The notes: generated by a model from the sequence alone, not told the origin. DNA of 64,000 nucleotides from Aureivirga marina (GCF_015767265.1 NZ_JADPIB010000007.1:72307-136306), one strand, 5' to 3'. Shown: positions 27,695-37,690, numbered from the stretch's first letter. Numbers and translations: made by a program.

Positions 27695-27733
27695 AAAAAG
27701 CATTTCTTTAATTATTTAAAGAAATGCTTTTTG
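27695..27733. terminator. Bidirectional terminator
   Basis: AAAAAGCATTTCTTTAA and TTAAAGAAATGCTTTTT form a perfect 17-pair stem with a very short loop. It lies between the convergent folP operon and the DUF3667 gene; its last bases touch the DUF3667 stop region. Confidence 0.88.
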
Positions 27734-27734
27734 T

Positions 27735-28787
27735 TTAATATAGTAAGAAAGAAATAAATCCAAGTAAGATAAACCCAAGCATTACAAAGAAAACATAAAT
27801 AATATTTAGAAGAATAAACTTCATTAATGTTTTAAAAATACTTTGTTTATAATATCGTTTCATCGCTATGAAAAGATACACTAAGAAAATTGCATAAGGA
27901 ATAAATCCAGCTCCCCAAGTTGAAACAATTTCAATAAAAGCAAAGAGAACTAAAGAGAGAAACAACATTGTTTGCGTATGAAAAGCAAAAACAAGATGTT
28001 CCATGTAATATCTATCCCGCCTCATATAAAAGAGTTTTAGATATAAAGCAAAAAATGGCAAGAATAGAAATAAAAACAAGGAAGCGTATGACATTACTTT
28101 TTGTACTAAGGAATCTAAATTTTTCCCATGTGTAAAATTATAAGCATCTTGCATTTTATGATACACAAAATTATTAAATCGTGTATCTTCCATTTCCATT
28201 TCTTTTAGACCTTCTTGACTTTTTTTATCAGGATGTGCTTTGATATAATCATAAAACATACTGACATGAAATTGGTCTTTTTTATATTTTAAATCGTTTC
28301 TGTCAAAAGCTACATTATCTTTTTTAACATCTATATTTTTAGATTGTAATTCATGAAAAAAACCTTCATTTAAAGCTTTGATATTTTCACTTTCAAGAAA
28401 ACTAACAAGAATAAAATAGATAATACTTACGCTGAAATAAAACTTATATGGATTTACAAAACGAGCTCTTTTTCCAGAAACATATTCTTCTGTAATTTTT
28501 CCTGGTTTTGTGATAAGATAATAAAGCGATTTCCAAAGTTTTGCATCATATGCAATAATACTTCCTAGAAATTCTAAGATTAATCGTTTAAATTTTAATT
28601 TGCTTTCAATATTTTTTTGTCCGCAATTGGCACAAAATTTATCGTCAATTCGAAGTGGATGTCCACAATTTAAACAATGTAATTCTAATTTTTTCTCTTT
28701 AATTTTTTTCTTAGGAAGAGGAATATTTACTTGAGATACTTTTCTTTTGACTTTGAGAAGTTTAAGTAATCTTCTATTTCGTTTCAT
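27735..28787 (-). CDS. DUF3667 membrane protein with N-terminal zinc ribbon
   Basis: This 350-residue protein belongs to a Bacteroidota family of unknown function. A basic N-terminus leads to a double CXXC zinc ribbon (CLNCGHPLRIDDKFCANC, about residues 39-56). A cytoplasmic linker holds KPGKITEEYVSGKRARFVNP, the family hallmark, and four or five membrane helices follow (about 110-125, 225-245, 262-285, 292-308, 325-348). apaG lies 4 bases upstream on the same strand, suggesting one transcript. No enzymatic motif is seen. Confidence 0.88.
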   Translation of the reverse strand: MKRNRRLLKLLKVKRKVSQVNIPLPKKKIKEKKLELHCLNCGHPLRIDDKFCANCGQKNIESKLKFKRLILEFLGSIIAYDAKLWKSLYYLITKPGKITEEYVSGKRARFVNPYKFYFSVSIIYFILVSFLESENIKALNEGFFHELQSKNIDVKKDNVAFDRNDLKYKKDQFHVSMFYDYIKAHPDKKSQEGLKEMEMEDTRFNNFVYHKMQDAYNFTHGKNLDSLVQKVMSYASLFLFLFLPFFALYLKLFYMRRDRYYMEHLVFAFHTQTMLFLSLVLFAFIEIVSTWGAGFIPYAIFLVYLFIAMKRYYKQSIFKTLMKFILLNIIYVFFVMLGFILLGFISFLLY

Positions 28788-28791
28788 GAAT

Positions 28792-29178
28792 TTAGTTAAT
28801 AGCGCCTTTGACTATAAGCTGAAATGTTGGGATTTTTACTTCAAAATTTTGAGTAGTAGTAAAATTTATCATCTCAAAATACCCCTTCATTGCGCCTATT
28901 GTAGATGTCAAAATACAATGGGATTTGTAGGTGAATTTTTCTTTCGGTTTTAAAATTGGTTTTTCTCCGATTACTCCTTCGCCATTTATATCTTCAATTT
29001 CATTTAAAGAATCAAAAACTTTCCAATTTCTTCGTAGTAGTTGAACTGTGTCATTACTTTGGTTTTCGATACTTAAACGATACGAAAAGATATAGTGCAA
29101 TTTATAATTTCTATAAATTGTACTTTCAAATTCTGTCTTAACAGAGATTTTAATACCATTTGTAACTTGAAAAACCAT
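28792..29178 (-). CDS. apaG: ApaG protein
   Basis: ApaG is a small cytoplasmic fibronectin-III-like beta protein, often annotated as a Co2+/Mg2+ efflux-associated protein. At 128 residues the length is typical. Signatures are YSYRLSIENQS-like strands (here IFSYRLSIENQS), VQLLRRNWKVFD, GEGVIGEKPILKPKEKFTY, and the late GAMKGYFEM turn. ATG 29178 (MVFQVTNGIKISV) is chosen over the in-frame ATG 29196 because homologues start there and the -7 box lies at 29205-29212, which would leave almost no leader for the longer form. Confidence 0.9.
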   Translation of the reverse strand: MVFQVTNGIKISVKTEFESTIYRNYKLHYIFSYRLSIENQSNDTVQLLRRNWKVFDSLNEIEDINGEGVIGEKPILKPKEKFTYKSHCILTSTIGAMKGYFEMINFTTTQNFEVKIPTFQLIVKGAIN

Positions 29179-29204
29179 ATCGTTATAAAAACACAATTTC
29201 TGTT

Positions 29205-29212
29205 CAAAGATA
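29205..29212 (-). promoter_or_regulatory. -7 box for apaG
   Basis: CAAAGATA reads TATCTTTG on the minus strand, matching TAnnTTTG. It predicts a start near 29199 and supports the shorter ApaG. Confidence 0.55.
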
Positions 29213-29228
29213 GGAATTTCTAGGTTAA

Positions 29229-30488
29229 CTAATTTTGAAATCTTTCAGAATTTGTTAGTCCCATTCCTATTACTCTTGTATAGCGACTTCCGAATTGGTG
29301 ATAATAAACAATTACACGATATAAATTATTGGTTTGATAAAAAGATCCATCAATTTCATGGTTGTTTATCAGTCCGTTTGCATCAATTACACTATAACGA
29401 TAATTATAAAATCCTTGTTTCATTTCCATATCCAATTCATACAAACCAGAATCAGAATTATAAGTCATTTCATTTATATAATTATGTTTCCAACTATTAA
29501 AAGCACCACTTACATAAACTTTTTTGTTTGGATCTAATTCTCCATCCGTATCTAAATAAAAATGAACTGTAGAATAATCCGCCTCAACACTTGCATCTTC
29601 TCCATCCAAAGTACGGATAACAAAATTACCATTTATGCCCGGATAATATGTGTAAGGTTTATATCTCCTCTCTTTGTCCACATAAAGATACGTATTATAT
29701 ATTTCAGAACCTCTTTCCGAACGATGAATATTTGCAGTTCCGATACGGATTTCTTTAGAATCAAAGTATAAAAATTCATTATTTCCCCAAAAAGAAGATT
29801 CTTTTCCATATTTATAGAGCATTTGAGTTCCTCTATAATATTGTGGTGATAAATTTGTAATTGCAGTATTCCAATCATCATTTTGAAGAATCATGGTTTT
29901 GATTTCCAATTTAGGATTGTTGATGTTTAAGTTCGGATGATCAATGATAAATTGTACATTTTGTTTTTCTTGAATATATGTAACATCTCTAGATTTTTGA
30001 ACTGTAACACCGACAGTTACTCTTGGTTCATAAACAATAAATCTTTTTTCAAAAACTGGATTTTCATCTTCATCCATTACTGTAATTACATAATTTCCAC
30101 TAATTAAAATTACCATATTATTATTCGGAATCGTAACTTCATAATGTGTGTAATCTTGAAGTGTATTAAAAGAAATTTCAAAATTTCGAATTCGATCTTC
30201 AGAATAACCATCCAAATATTCCGTTAAAGAGATATTTGTCGGTTGCCAATTAAAATCACAATGTGTTATTTTATAGAAATAATCTTTATTATCCGCGTTT
30301 AAATCATCAAATGATAGCTTAATTCGTTCACCAAGCTTAATAATTGGTGTATATTGATTCGTAGCTACAGGTCGTAAAATTGCCGTTCGAATATTTTCTG
30401 GTAATGGTGCATCTAATAAGTCTTGTGCATATAATCCATTGAAAAATAAATAGATGAAGCCAAAACATAAAATTTTTATGGAACGCAT
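29229..30488 (-). CDS. Type IX secretion system plug protein (DUF5103)
   Basis: DUF5103 proteins include the Plug that closes the periplasmic side of the SprA channel in Flavobacterium (established knowledge). The 419 residues start with a signal peptide (about 1-21, ending GLYAQ). The family pattern is clear: PENIRTAILRP, PIIKLGERIKLSFDDLNAD, YFYKITHCDFNWQPTNIS, LDGYSEDRIRNFEIS, and a CBM-like C-terminal domain with KVYVSGAFNSWK. The gene is monocistronic and far from sprA in this window (about 23 kb). A good promoter lies at 30535-30564. Confidence 0.88.
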   Translation of the reverse strand: MRSIKILCFGFIYLFFNGLYAQDLLDAPLPENIRTAILRPVATNQYTPIIKLGERIKLSFDDLNADNKDYFYKITHCDFNWQPTNISLTEYLDGYSEDRIRNFEISFNTLQDYTHYEVTIPNNNMVILISGNYVITVMDEDENPVFEKRFIVYEPRVTVGVTVQKSRDVTYIQEKQNVQFIIDHPNLNINNPKLEIKTMILQNDDWNTAITNLSPQYYRGTQMLYKYGKESSFWGNNEFLYFDSKEIRIGTANIHRSERGSEIYNTYLYVDKERRYKPYTYYPGINGNFVIRTLDGEDASVEADYSTVHFYLDTDGELDPNKKVYVSGAFNSWKHNYINEMTYNSDSGLYELDMEMKQGFYNYRYSVIDANGLINNHEIDGSFYQTNNLYRVIVYYHQFGSRYTRVIGMGLTNSERFQN

Positions 30489-30534
30489 ATAATTTTAAAT
30501 TTTTAGTTAGAAATCATGTAATAATACTACAATA

Positions 30535-30564
30535 CAAACGTAAAATTACTAAAATCTTATGCAA
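30535..30564 (-). promoter_or_regulatory. Promoter for the T9SS plug gene
   Basis: On the minus strand the sequence reads TTG, 19 bases, then TACGTTTG. Both elements match the Bacteroidota TTG/TAnnTTTG promoter, 47 bases before the start codon. Confidence 0.55.
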
Positions 30565-30643
30565 TAAGTTTGTAATAAGTTCATAAAATTTATTTAGAAT
30601 AATTATAAATAAGGATTTTAATACTTATAAAAGAGGTCAAAAA

Positions 30644-30675
30644 TTGATATAAAAAATTGAAATTGTATAAATTTG
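30644..30675 (+). promoter_or_regulatory. Promoter of the nqr operon
   Basis: TTG (30644-30646), a 21-base spacer and TAAATTTG (30668-30675) match the Bacteroidota promoter. The predicted start near 30680 lies downstream of an upstream in-frame ATG (30657), so nqrA must begin at 30711. Confidence 0.7.
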
Positions 30676-30710
30676 CGTGGTTTTTAAAGACAATTAATTC
30701 AAATATAAAT

Positions 30711-32060
30711 ATGTCACAAGACATTCGAATCAGAAAAGGCTTAGACATTAAGCTGAAAGGAAAGGCTGAAAAAGTAATTTCAGACGCACCACGTTCGAAG
30801 GACTTCGCCATTAAACCAACAGACATTCAGGGAGTTGTTCCAAAACTTAATGTAAAAGTTGGTGATACAGTAAAAGCAGGTAGTCCGTTATTTCATTCAA
30901 AAAATAACGACAAAATTAAATTCTTATCACCTGTAAGTGGAGTAATTTCGGAAGTAGAAAGAGGTGCTAAGCGTAAGATTTTAGCGGTGAAAATCGTTTC
31001 AGATGCTAAAAACGAGTACCACGATTTTGGTACAAAAAATCCAACAAATCTTTCAACTGCTGAAGTAAAAGAATACTTGCTAGAGGGAGGATGCTGGCCA
31101 TTTATCAAACAACGTCCATATGACATTGTTGCAAATCCAGCTGACGAGCCAAAGGCAATTTTCATTTCAGGAATTAATACTGCTCCATTAGCAGCAGATA
31201 ATTCTTTTGCTTTAGAAGATGAAAAAGAAGCATTTCAAGTTGGAATTGATGCGCTTACAAAACTAACTACTGGTAATATTCATTTATCAGTTGACGGTAA
31301 TTCAACATCATTTTTTAATAATGTGCAAGGAGTTACATTACATAATGTAACAGGAAAGCATCCAGCAGGAAATGTTGGGGTACAGATTCACAAAATCAAC
31401 CCAATAAACCAAGGTGAGCGTGTTTGGACAATTGCACCACAAGATGTTGTTGTAATTGGAAGACTGTTTTTAACAGGTAAGTATGATGCTACAAGAACAG
31501 TTGCTTTAGCAGGTTCAGAAGTAGACATGCCAAGATATCACAAAATCACACAAGGTGAAAATGTTGCTGAATTATTAAAAGGAAAACTTTCTTCTGATAA
31601 TGTTCGTGTAATTAGTGGTGATGTATTAACTGGAACTTCTATCGGAAAAGATGGATTTTTTGGTTTCTATGACAATCTAATTTCTGTAATTCCTGAAGGA
31701 AATTATTATGATTTCATGGGATGGTTACCATTTACTAAGAATAATAAATTTAGTATGTCTAAATTATTTTTCTCTTGGTTATCTCCAAACAAAGAGTACG
31801 TTTTAGATACAAACCTTAACGGTGAGGAGCGTGCTTTAGTAGTTACAGGAGAGATGGAAAAAGTAATGCCAATTGATATTTATCCAATGCAATTATTAAA
31901 AGCTGCAATGATTGGAGATATCGAAAAAATGGAAAGTTTAGGTATTTACGAAGTTGCCCCAGAAGATTTTGCTTTAATTGATTTTACAAATACTTCTAAA
32001 ATTGAAGCACAAAAAATCATCCGTGAAGCTTTAGATATAATGATTAAAGAAGTTGGATAA
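30711..32060 (+). CDS. nqrA: Na+-translocating NADH:quinone reductase subunit A
   Basis: NqrA is the quinone-binding, cofactor-free cytoplasmic subunit of the sodium pump that oxidises NADH. The protein (449 residues) begins MSQDIRIRKGLDIKLKGKAEK, exactly as related NqrA proteins do; an ATG 54 bases upstream is in frame but precedes the likely transcription start. Recognisable parts are the biotinyl-like VVPKLNVKVGDTVKAGSPLF and the GCWPFIKQRPYD segment. The stop TAA overlaps the nqrB ATG by one base (TAATG). Confidence 0.96.
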   Translation: MSQDIRIRKGLDIKLKGKAEKVISDAPRSKDFAIKPTDIQGVVPKLNVKVGDTVKAGSPLFHSKNNDKIKFLSPVSGVISEVERGAKRKILAVKIVSDAKNEYHDFGTKNPTNLSTAEVKEYLLEGGCWPFIKQRPYDIVANPADEPKAIFISGINTAPLAADNSFALEDEKEAFQVGIDALTKLTTGNIHLSVDGNSTSFFNNVQGVTLHNVTGKHPAGNVGVQIHKINPINQGERVWTIAPQDVVVIGRLFLTGKYDATRTVALAGSEVDMPRYHKITQGENVAELLKGKLSSDNVRVISGDVLTGTSIGKDGFFGFYDNLISVIPEGNYYDFMGWLPFTKNNKFSMSKLFFSWLSPNKEYVLDTNLNGEERALVVTGEMEKVMPIDIYPMQLLKAAMIGDIEKMESLGIYEVAPEDFALIDFTNTSKIEAQKIIREALDIMIKEVG

Positions 32061-33217
32061 TGAATTTTTTTAGAAAAACACTAGACAAATATAAACCTCT
32101 TTTTGACAAAGGAGGAAAATATGAAAAGCTTGGTCCAGCATTCAACGGATTTGATACTTTTCTTTTCGTTCCAAATCACACAACAAAGACAGGAGCACAT
32201 GTTCGTGATGGTGTAGATTTGAAACGTGTAATGATTACAGTTGTTGCTGCGTTAATTCCAGCAATGATTTTTGGTATGTGGAATGTTGGTTATCAATATT
32301 ATTACCAATTAGATCCAAATAATATGCCTGGAATGATGGAATTATTAGGGTATGGAGCTTTAAAGTTCTTACCAATGGTAGTTGTATCATATGTTGTAGG
32401 TTTAACAATTGAGTTTGCTTTCGCTATTTATCGTGGACACGAAATTAACGAAGGATACTTAGTATCGGGGATGTTAATTCCTCTTATTATGCCAATTGAT
32501 TTACCATTATGGATGTTAGCAGTTTCTGTTGCTTTCGCTGTAATTATTGGTAAAGAAGCATTTGGAGGAACAGGAATGAATATCTTAAATCCAGCATTAG
32601 TTGCTCGTGCATTTGCATTCTTCTCTTATGCTCCATTTATGTCAGGAGATAAAGTTTGGGTAACAAACGCAGGAGTTGATGGTGTAACTGGAGAAACTAT
32701 TTTAGGTTCTTTAGCTGCTGGTGAAAGCGCTGGATATTCAGTTTTAGACATGTTCATGGGATATATTCCAGGTTCTGTTGGTGAGACTTCAGTATTGATG
32801 ATTCTTATCGGAGCTGCTTTATTATTATTCACTGGTGTTGCTAGTTGGAGAGTAATGTTAGGAGCTACAATTGGTGGAGCTGTAATGGGATTAATTTTTA
32901 ATGCTATTGGAGTGAATGCTTTAATGGATTTCCCTTGGTGGCAACACTTATTAGTTGGAGGATTCGCTTTTGGAGTTGTATTCATGGCTACAGATCCAGT
33001 TTCTGCTGCACAAACAGTAAAAGGAAAATGGATTTATGGATTCTTCATCGGTTTATTAGCAATCATGATTCGTGTATTCAACGGAGCTTATCCAGAAGGA
33101 ATGATGATGGCTATTTTATTAATGAACGTTTTTGCTCCAACAATTGATCACTATGTAATTGCTGGAAACATCAAACGTAGAAAGAAAAGATTAGAAGAAA
33201 ATTTAAAAGCAGCATAA
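32060..33217 (+). CDS. nqrB: Na+-translocating NADH:quinone reductase subunit B
   Basis: NqrB is the large membrane subunit that binds riboflavin and carries covalent FMN; it forms the main Na+ path with NqrD/E. At 385 residues it is a little shorter than the Vibrio protein (about 412). Seen: YKPLFDKGGKYEKLGPAFNGF at the N-terminus, several glycine-rich helices, GGTGMNILNPALVARAF, and the flavinylation segment DGVTGETILG, where the threonine after TGE is the expected FMN site. Adjacent to nqrA with a one-base overlap and 3 bases before nqrC. Confidence 0.96.
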   Translation: MNFFRKTLDKYKPLFDKGGKYEKLGPAFNGFDTFLFVPNHTTKTGAHVRDGVDLKRVMITVVAALIPAMIFGMWNVGYQYYYQLDPNNMPGMMELLGYGALKFLPMVVVSYVVGLTIEFAFAIYRGHEINEGYLVSGMLIPLIMPIDLPLWMLAVSVAFAVIIGKEAFGGTGMNILNPALVARAFAFFSYAPFMSGDKVWVTNAGVDGVTGETILGSLAAGESAGYSVLDMFMGYIPGSVGETSVLMILIGAALLLFTGVASWRVMLGATIGGAVMGLIFNAIGVNALMDFPWWQHLLVGGFAFGVVFMATDPVSAAQTVKGKWIYGFFIGLLAIMIRVFNGAYPEGMMMAILLMNVFAPTIDHYVIAGNIKRRKKRLEENLKAA

Positions 33218-33220
33218 ATC

Positions 33221-33934
33221 ATGGATAGAAATAGTAATTCATATACTTTTATATTCGCAATAGCCATGGTTGTTGTGATTGCTTCTGTATTAGCTTTTTT
33301 AGCAACTGCTTTAAAACCTATGCAAGATGCAAACGTTAGAAATGAGAAAATGCAAAATATTTTATCAACTATCGGTGTAAAGGTTGACAGAGATCAAGCT
33401 CCTGCTGAATTTGATAAATATATTAAGGAACAAATTTCTTTAAAAGAAGATGGAAGTATAGATAAAGAAGTTCCTGCATTTGATATCGACTTAAAGAAAG
33501 AAATTAAAAAGAAACCAGGTGATCAAAGATACCCAGTTTATACAGCTGAAAAAGATGGGAAGAAATTCTACATCATTCCTTTATATGGAGCTGGATTATG
33601 GGATGATATCTGGGGATATGTTGCCTTAGAAGGAGATAAAAACACAGTAGCTGGTGCTGTATTCGATCACAAAGGAGAAACTCCTGGATTAGGTGCGGAA
33701 ATTACGCAACAATGGTTCGAAGATCAGTTCATCGGAAAACAAATCTTAAAAGAGGCTAACGGAGATTATACGACAAACAACTTCGTTTCTGTAAAAACTA
33801 TTAAAGGTGGAGCTCCTGCTGGAGACAAACACGGAGTAGATGCTATCTCAGGAGGAACAATTACTTCTGATGGTGTTTCTAAAATGGTTTCAGAAAGGTT
33901 AGCACATTATTTACCATACTTTAAACAATACTAA
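33221..33934 (+). CDS. nqrC: Na+-translocating NADH:quinone reductase subunit C
   Basis: NqrC passes electrons through a second covalently bound FMN in the periplasm. The 237 residues show a single N-terminal helix (about 10-27) and an FMN-binding domain: [28 protein letters not shown] and the flavinylation motif [13 protein letters not shown] near residue 215, with Gly where many homologues have Ala. Attachment needs the flavin transferase ApbE, which is not encoded in this window. It ends 2 bases before nqrD. Confidence 0.96.
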   Translation: MDRNSNSYTFIFAIAMVVVIASVLAFLATALKPMQDANVRNEKMQNILSTIGVKVDRDQAPAEFDKYIKEQISLKEDGSIDKEVPAFDIDLKKEIKKKPGDQRYPVYTAEKDGKKFYIIPLYGAGLWDDIWGYVALEGDKNTVAGAVFDHKGETPGLGAEITQQWFEDQFIGKQILKEANGDYTTNNFVSVKTIKGGAPAGDKHGVDAISGGTITSDGVSKMVSERLAHYLPYFKQY

Positions 33935-33936
33935 TC

Positions 33937-34608
33937 ATGGCAGAAGAAAAAGAACCATTGTTTTCAAAGAAAAACAGAGCATTGTTATCTGATCCATTAA
34001 ATGATAACAACCCAATTACCGTTCAGGTATTAGGAATTTGTTCAGCGTTAGCAATTACAGTTCAGTTAAAACCTGCTGTAGTAATGGCAATCGCAGTATT
34101 GTTTGTGGTTTGTGCAAGTAACGTAATCGTTTCTTTATTACGTAACTTAATTCCAAATCGTATTCGTATTATCGTACAATTATTAATTGTTGCGTCTTTA
34201 GTAATTATTGTAGATCAGGTGTTAAAAGCTTATGCTTATGATGTAAGTAAAGAATTATCTGTATTCGTAGGATTAATTATTACAAACTGTATCGTAATGG
34301 GACGTCTTGAAGCATTTGCTTTAGGAAACGGACCATGGAAAGCTTTCTTAGATGGTATCGGAAATGCTGCTGGATATGGATTTATCCTTATTCTTGTAGC
34401 TTTCTTTAGAGAGTTATTAGGTTCTGGAAAATTATTCGGAATGGAAGTTCTTGGACATAAAGCTAAAACAATTGCTGATTCTACAGGTTTATATGCATTA
34501 GGATATGAAAATAACGGATTCATGTTATTATCTCCAATGGCCTTAATTACTGTAGGTATCATCATTTGGGTACAACGTTATAAGAACAGAAAGTTAATTG
34601 AAAAATAA
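33937..34608 (+). CDS. nqrD: Na+-translocating NADH:quinone reductase subunit D
   Basis: NqrD is one of two homologous six-helix membrane subunits that hold a membrane 2Fe-2S centre together with NqrE. The 223 residues include [18 protein letters not shown] and the [19 protein letters not shown] segment with the cysteine that ligates the cluster, then [22 protein letters not shown], all typical of RnfE/NqrD. It lies in operon order between nqrC and nqrE. Confidence 0.96.
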   Translation: MAEEKEPLFSKKNRALLSDPLNDNNPITVQVLGICSALAITVQLKPAVVMAIAVLFVVCASNVIVSLLRNLIPNRIRIIVQLLIVASLVIIVDQVLKAYAYDVSKELSVFVGLIITNCIVMGRLEAFALGNGPWKAFLDGIGNAAGYGFILILVAFFRELLGSGKLFGMEVLGHKAKTIADSTGLYALGYENNGFMLLSPMALITVGIIIWVQRYKNRKLIEK

Positions 34609-34642
34609 GCCGTCAACAATAAATTATTAAAAGCACAACACT

Positions 34643-35257
34643 ATGGAATTAGTAAATATTTTTGTGAGAAGTATCTTCATAGACAATATGATTTTCGCAT
34701 ACTTCTTAGGAATGTGTTCATACTTGGCGGTATCTAAAACCGTTAAGACTTCTGCAGGTATGGGAGCTGCTGTAATTTTCGTATTATCGATTACAGTTCC
34801 AATTAACTACTTGTTGAACGAATACGTATTAAAACCAGGAGCTTTATCTTGGTTAGGTGAAGGATATAGCAACATCGACTTAAGCTTCTTAAGTTTCATC
34901 ATGTTTATCGCTGTAATTGCATCAATGGTACAATTAGTAGAGATGGTTGTTGAAAAATTCGCTCCAGCACTTTACAACGCTTTAGGTATTTTCTTACCAC
35001 TTATCGCAGTAAACTGTGCAATCTTAGGAGGATCATTATTCATGCAACAAAAAAGTTTCTCAAACATTGCAGAATCATTCAGCTTTGGTTTAGGATCAGG
35101 AATTGGATGGTTTTTAGCAATCGTTGCAATTGCTGCTATTCGTGAGAAAATTACATATTCAAATGTTCCAGAACCATTAAAAGGATTAGGAATTACTTTT
35201 ATCATCACTGGTCTTATGGCTATTGGATTTATGAGTTTTTCTGGTATCACTTTATAA
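34643..35257 (+). CDS. nqrE: Na+-translocating NADH:quinone reductase subunit E
   Basis: This membrane partner of NqrD (204 residues, six helices) has inverted topology. Typical segments are [28 protein letters not shown] ([15 protein letters not shown] in brief), with the cluster cysteine, and [19 protein letters not shown] with the second. The gap to nqrD is 34 bases, the longest inside the operon, with no hairpin in it. Confidence 0.96.
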   Translation: MELVNIFVRSIFIDNMIFAYFLGMCSYLAVSKTVKTSAGMGAAVIFVLSITVPINYLLNEYVLKPGALSWLGEGYSNIDLSFLSFIMFIAVIASMVQLVEMVVEKFAPALYNALGIFLPLIAVNCAILGGSLFMQQKSFSNIAESFSFGLGSGIGWFLAIVAIAAIREKITYSNVPEPLKGLGITFIITGLMAIGFMSFSGITL

Positions 35258-35272
35258 AAAAAATAAAACAAA

Positions 35273-36562
35273 ATGACAATAGTAATAAGTATCGTAGCAT
35301 TCTTGCTAGTAATCTTAGTCTTGGTGATGGTATTATTATATGCCAAGTCAAAACTTGTTCCTTCTGGACCAGTAAAAATTAAGATTAACGGTGAAAAAGA
35401 AATAGAGGTTTCTTCAGGAGCAACTCTATTAAATACACTAGGAAACGAAAAAATATTTTTACCATCAGCTTGTGGTGGAGGTGGATCTTGTATTCAGTGT
35501 GAGTGTCACGTACACTCTGGAGGTGGTGAAGCACTTCCAACAGAAACTCCACACTTTACTAGAAAAGAATTAGCTGAAGGAGCTCGTCTTGCTTGTCAGG
35601 TAAAAGTAAAAGGAGATATGGATATTTCTATTCCAGAAGAAATTTTTGGAATTAAGAAATGGGAAGCAAAAGTTGTTTCTAACTACAACGTAGCATCTTT
35701 TATTAAAGAATTTATCGTTGAGTTACCAGAAGACATGGATTATAAAGCTGGAGGATATATCCAGATTGAAATTCCTAAATGTGAAATCGATTATAAAGAT
35801 ATCGATATTACAGCACATCCAGAAGAGCACCCAGGAGAGCCTGAGAAATTTAAGGTTGAGTGGGATAAATTTGGATTATGGCCATTAAAAATGAAAAATG
35901 GTGAAAACGTAGAACGTGCATACTCAATGGCTTCTTACCCAGCAGAAGGAAGAAGAATTATGTTAAATGTTCGTATTGCTACGCCGCCATGGGATCGTAA
36001 CAAAAATGGATGGATGGATGTTAACCCAGGGGTTGCATCATCTTATATTTTCTCTAGAAAACCAGGTGATACTGTAACAGTTTCTGGACCTTATGGAGAG
36101 TTCTTTATCAACGAATCTGATGCCGAAATGTTATATGTAGGTGGAGGAGCAGGAATGGCACCAATGCGTTCTCACTTATACCACTTATTCAAAACATTAA
36201 AGACAGGAAGAAAAGTTACTTACTGGTACGGAGGACGTTCTAAGCGTGAGTTATTCTATTTAGATCACTTCTATCAATTAGAGAAACAATTCCCTAACTT
36301 CAAGTTCTATTTAGTACTTTCTGAGCCATTACCAGAAGATAACTGGAAAGAGAAGAAAGATGTTAACGATACAGAAGGAGATGGATTCGTAGGATTCGTT
36401 CACCAAGCAGTAATCGATCAATATTTAACGAAGCATGATGCTCCAGAAGATATTGAATTCTATTTCTGTGGACCTCCTATGATGAATAATGCAGTTGTGA
36501 AAATGTGTGATGATTTTGGTGTACCACCAGAAAACGTACGTTTTGATGACTTCGGAGGATAA
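35273..36562 (+). CDS. nqrF: Na+-translocating NADH:quinone reductase subunit F
   Basis: NqrF is the NADH-oxidising entry subunit. In its 429 residues, one N-terminal helix (about 3-23) is followed by a plant-type 2Fe-2S ferredoxin domain ([15 protein letters not shown] and a later LACQVKV supply the four cysteines), then an FAD domain ([13 protein letters not shown]) and an NADH domain ([44 protein letters not shown]) ending VRFDDFGG. It is the last gene of the operon, followed by a strong terminator. Confidence 0.97.
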   Translation: MTIVISIVAFLLVILVLVMVLLYAKSKLVPSGPVKIKINGEKEIEVSSGATLLNTLGNEKIFLPSACGGGGSCIQCECHVHSGGGEALPTETPHFTRKELAEGARLACQVKVKGDMDISIPEEIFGIKKWEAKVVSNYNVASFIKEFIVELPEDMDYKAGGYIQIEIPKCEIDYKDIDITAHPEEHPGEPEKFKVEWDKFGLWPLKMKNGENVERAYSMASYPAEGRRIMLNVRIATPPWDRNKNGWMDVNPGVASSYIFSRKPGDTVTVSGPYGEFFINESDAEMLYVGGGAGMAPMRSHLYHLFKTLKTGRKVTYWYGGRSKRELFYLDHFYQLEKQFPNFKFYLVLSEPLPEDNWKEKKDVNDTEGDGFVGFVHQAVIDQYLTKHDAPEDIEFYFCGPPMMNNAVVKMCDDFGVPPENVRFDDFGG

Positions 36563-36582
36563 GAAATTTACAATCTTATATA

Positions 36583-36618
36583 AAAAAAATCTCGACCAAA
36601 TCTGGTCGAGATTTTTTT
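36583..36618. terminator. Terminator after nqrF
   Basis: AAAAAAAATCTCGACCA and TGGTCGAGATTTTTTT form a long perfect stem with a short loop. It ends the nqr operon and could also end the convergent small secreted-protein gene. Confidence 0.92.
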
Positions 36619-36636
36619 ATAAGAAAGAATTATTAA

Positions 36637-37101
36637 TTATTCATACCATTGTGCAATACTGTTGATATAAATTTCTTTTTGTGCTTGTAATGAAGGAAAA
36701 GAAATTTCTTCACTATTGTCATATCTCCAAACAGTTAATCTAACCTTTAAAGGAAGATTGAAATCATAAATACTTCCATCATGTAAAGTTAGATAATCAA
36801 CTCCACTAAGGTTAAAGAAACTTTTTTCAATTTTTTTCGTTCCATCTGATAATGTAAATACATATTGATAACTATATTTTTCACATTCATTTGTTCCAAA
36901 ATTTGTTTCTACTTCAATTTTACCACCACAATCTCCACATAAATAAGGGTTTATAATAGCTCTAAAATTAGATCCAGGAAAACAAAGACTTGTTTCAAGA
37001 TCTATAAGACCAGGAGTTGAATTTGGAGGATTATTAAAAGTCTGTGAAAATAAACTGTTTACGCTAAATAAAATAGCAAGTAATAAAAATACTTTTTTCA
37101 T
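36637..37101 (-). CDS. Hypothetical secreted protein
   Basis: This 154-residue protein has a clear Sec signal peptide (about 1-20, ending SLFSQ). The mature part is beta-rich with four cysteines, two of them in YLCGDCGG, and no recognised domain. The sequence RLTVWRYDNSEEISFPSLQAQKE and the C-terminal INSIAQWYE do not suggest a T9SS sorting tail. No partner gene is next to it. It may be periplasmic or outer-membrane associated. I cannot assign a function. Confidence 0.7.
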   Translation of the reverse strand: MKKVFLLLAILFSVNSLFSQTFNNPPNSTPGLIDLETSLCFPGSNFRAIINPYLCGDCGGKIEVETNFGTNECEKYSYQYVFTLSDGTKKIEKSFFNLSGVDYLTLHDGSIYDFNLPLKVRLTVWRYDNSEEISFPSLQAQKEIYINSIAQWYE

Positions 37102-37313
37102 AATAAAAATTTTTTAAGATTAAAATTAAATTGTACAATTTTTTAATTGTTTCATAGCTATATGAAAGCAATATAGATAAAATTTAACCAAAAAAAACGT
37201 TTTAATTAAAAAATATTATAATTATACCTGAAAACAGTGATTAAAATTAAATTTGATTCTAATTATGATTAAAAATAAATAGAAATATATAATATAATAA
37301 GGTTTAAAAGAAA

Positions 37314-37616
37314 TTAATCATTAATAATTAATAAAAGGTTGCAATTTGTAACATTATATTTTGCAATTTCTTCCTTACCTGAAATCTTTCTCATTTCTTT
37401 AGGTTGCTTTAAACCTAATTTGTCATACTCCAAATAACTTTTTAATTCTCCATTGTGAAGTACCATAATTCTTTCCTTATATTTTTGACTTTGAATTATA
37501 GCTTGAGTTTCATCAGAAGTTAGATTTGAAGCAATATCTGTTTCAATTAATTGTAAATTACTTTTACAACTTGATAAAGTAATAATAGTTATTATCACAG
37601 CAATTTTATTTTTCAT
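37314..37616 (-). CDS. Hypothetical small lipoprotein
   Basis: This is a 100-residue reading frame with a lipoprotein signal (lipobox LSSC, Cys17). The mature part is short, polar and mostly helical, with no recognised motif. The 212 bases between it and the preceding minus-strand gene are very AT-rich and appear empty. Signal peptide quality argues that the gene is real, but codon evidence alone is limited. Confidence 0.6.
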   Translation of the reverse strand: MKNKIAVIITIITLSSCKSNLQLIETDIASNLTSDETQAIIQSQKYKERIMVLHNGELKSYLEYDKLGLKQPKEMRKISGKEEIAKYNVTNCNLLLIIND

Positions 37617-37649
37617 AGAATATATTTTTTAAATGGTTTCTAATATAAA

Positions 37650-37688
37650 TAAAAAATCCCCTCATTTTAACTGAAAGGATTTTTATTA
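37650..37688 (-). terminator. Terminator after the MazG-type gene
   Basis: AAAAAATCC and GGATTTTTA arms, with a small inner TCA/TGA helix, lie just past the stop of the minus-strand gene at 37691. The stem is imperfect but has an A/T-flanked shape typical of terminators in this window. Confidence 0.6.
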
Positions 37689-37690
37689 GA

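Noticed and set aside
29179-29196. Longer ApaG start
   Set aside because: The predicted transcript starts at about this position and family members begin six codons later.
30657-30710. Upstream in-frame ATG for nqrA
   Set aside because: It lies upstream of or within the predicted promoter -7 box, and related NqrA proteins start MSQDIRI.
37102-37313. Spacer between two small minus-strand genes
   Set aside because: Very AT-rich, with no frame, hairpin or promoter match that I could support.
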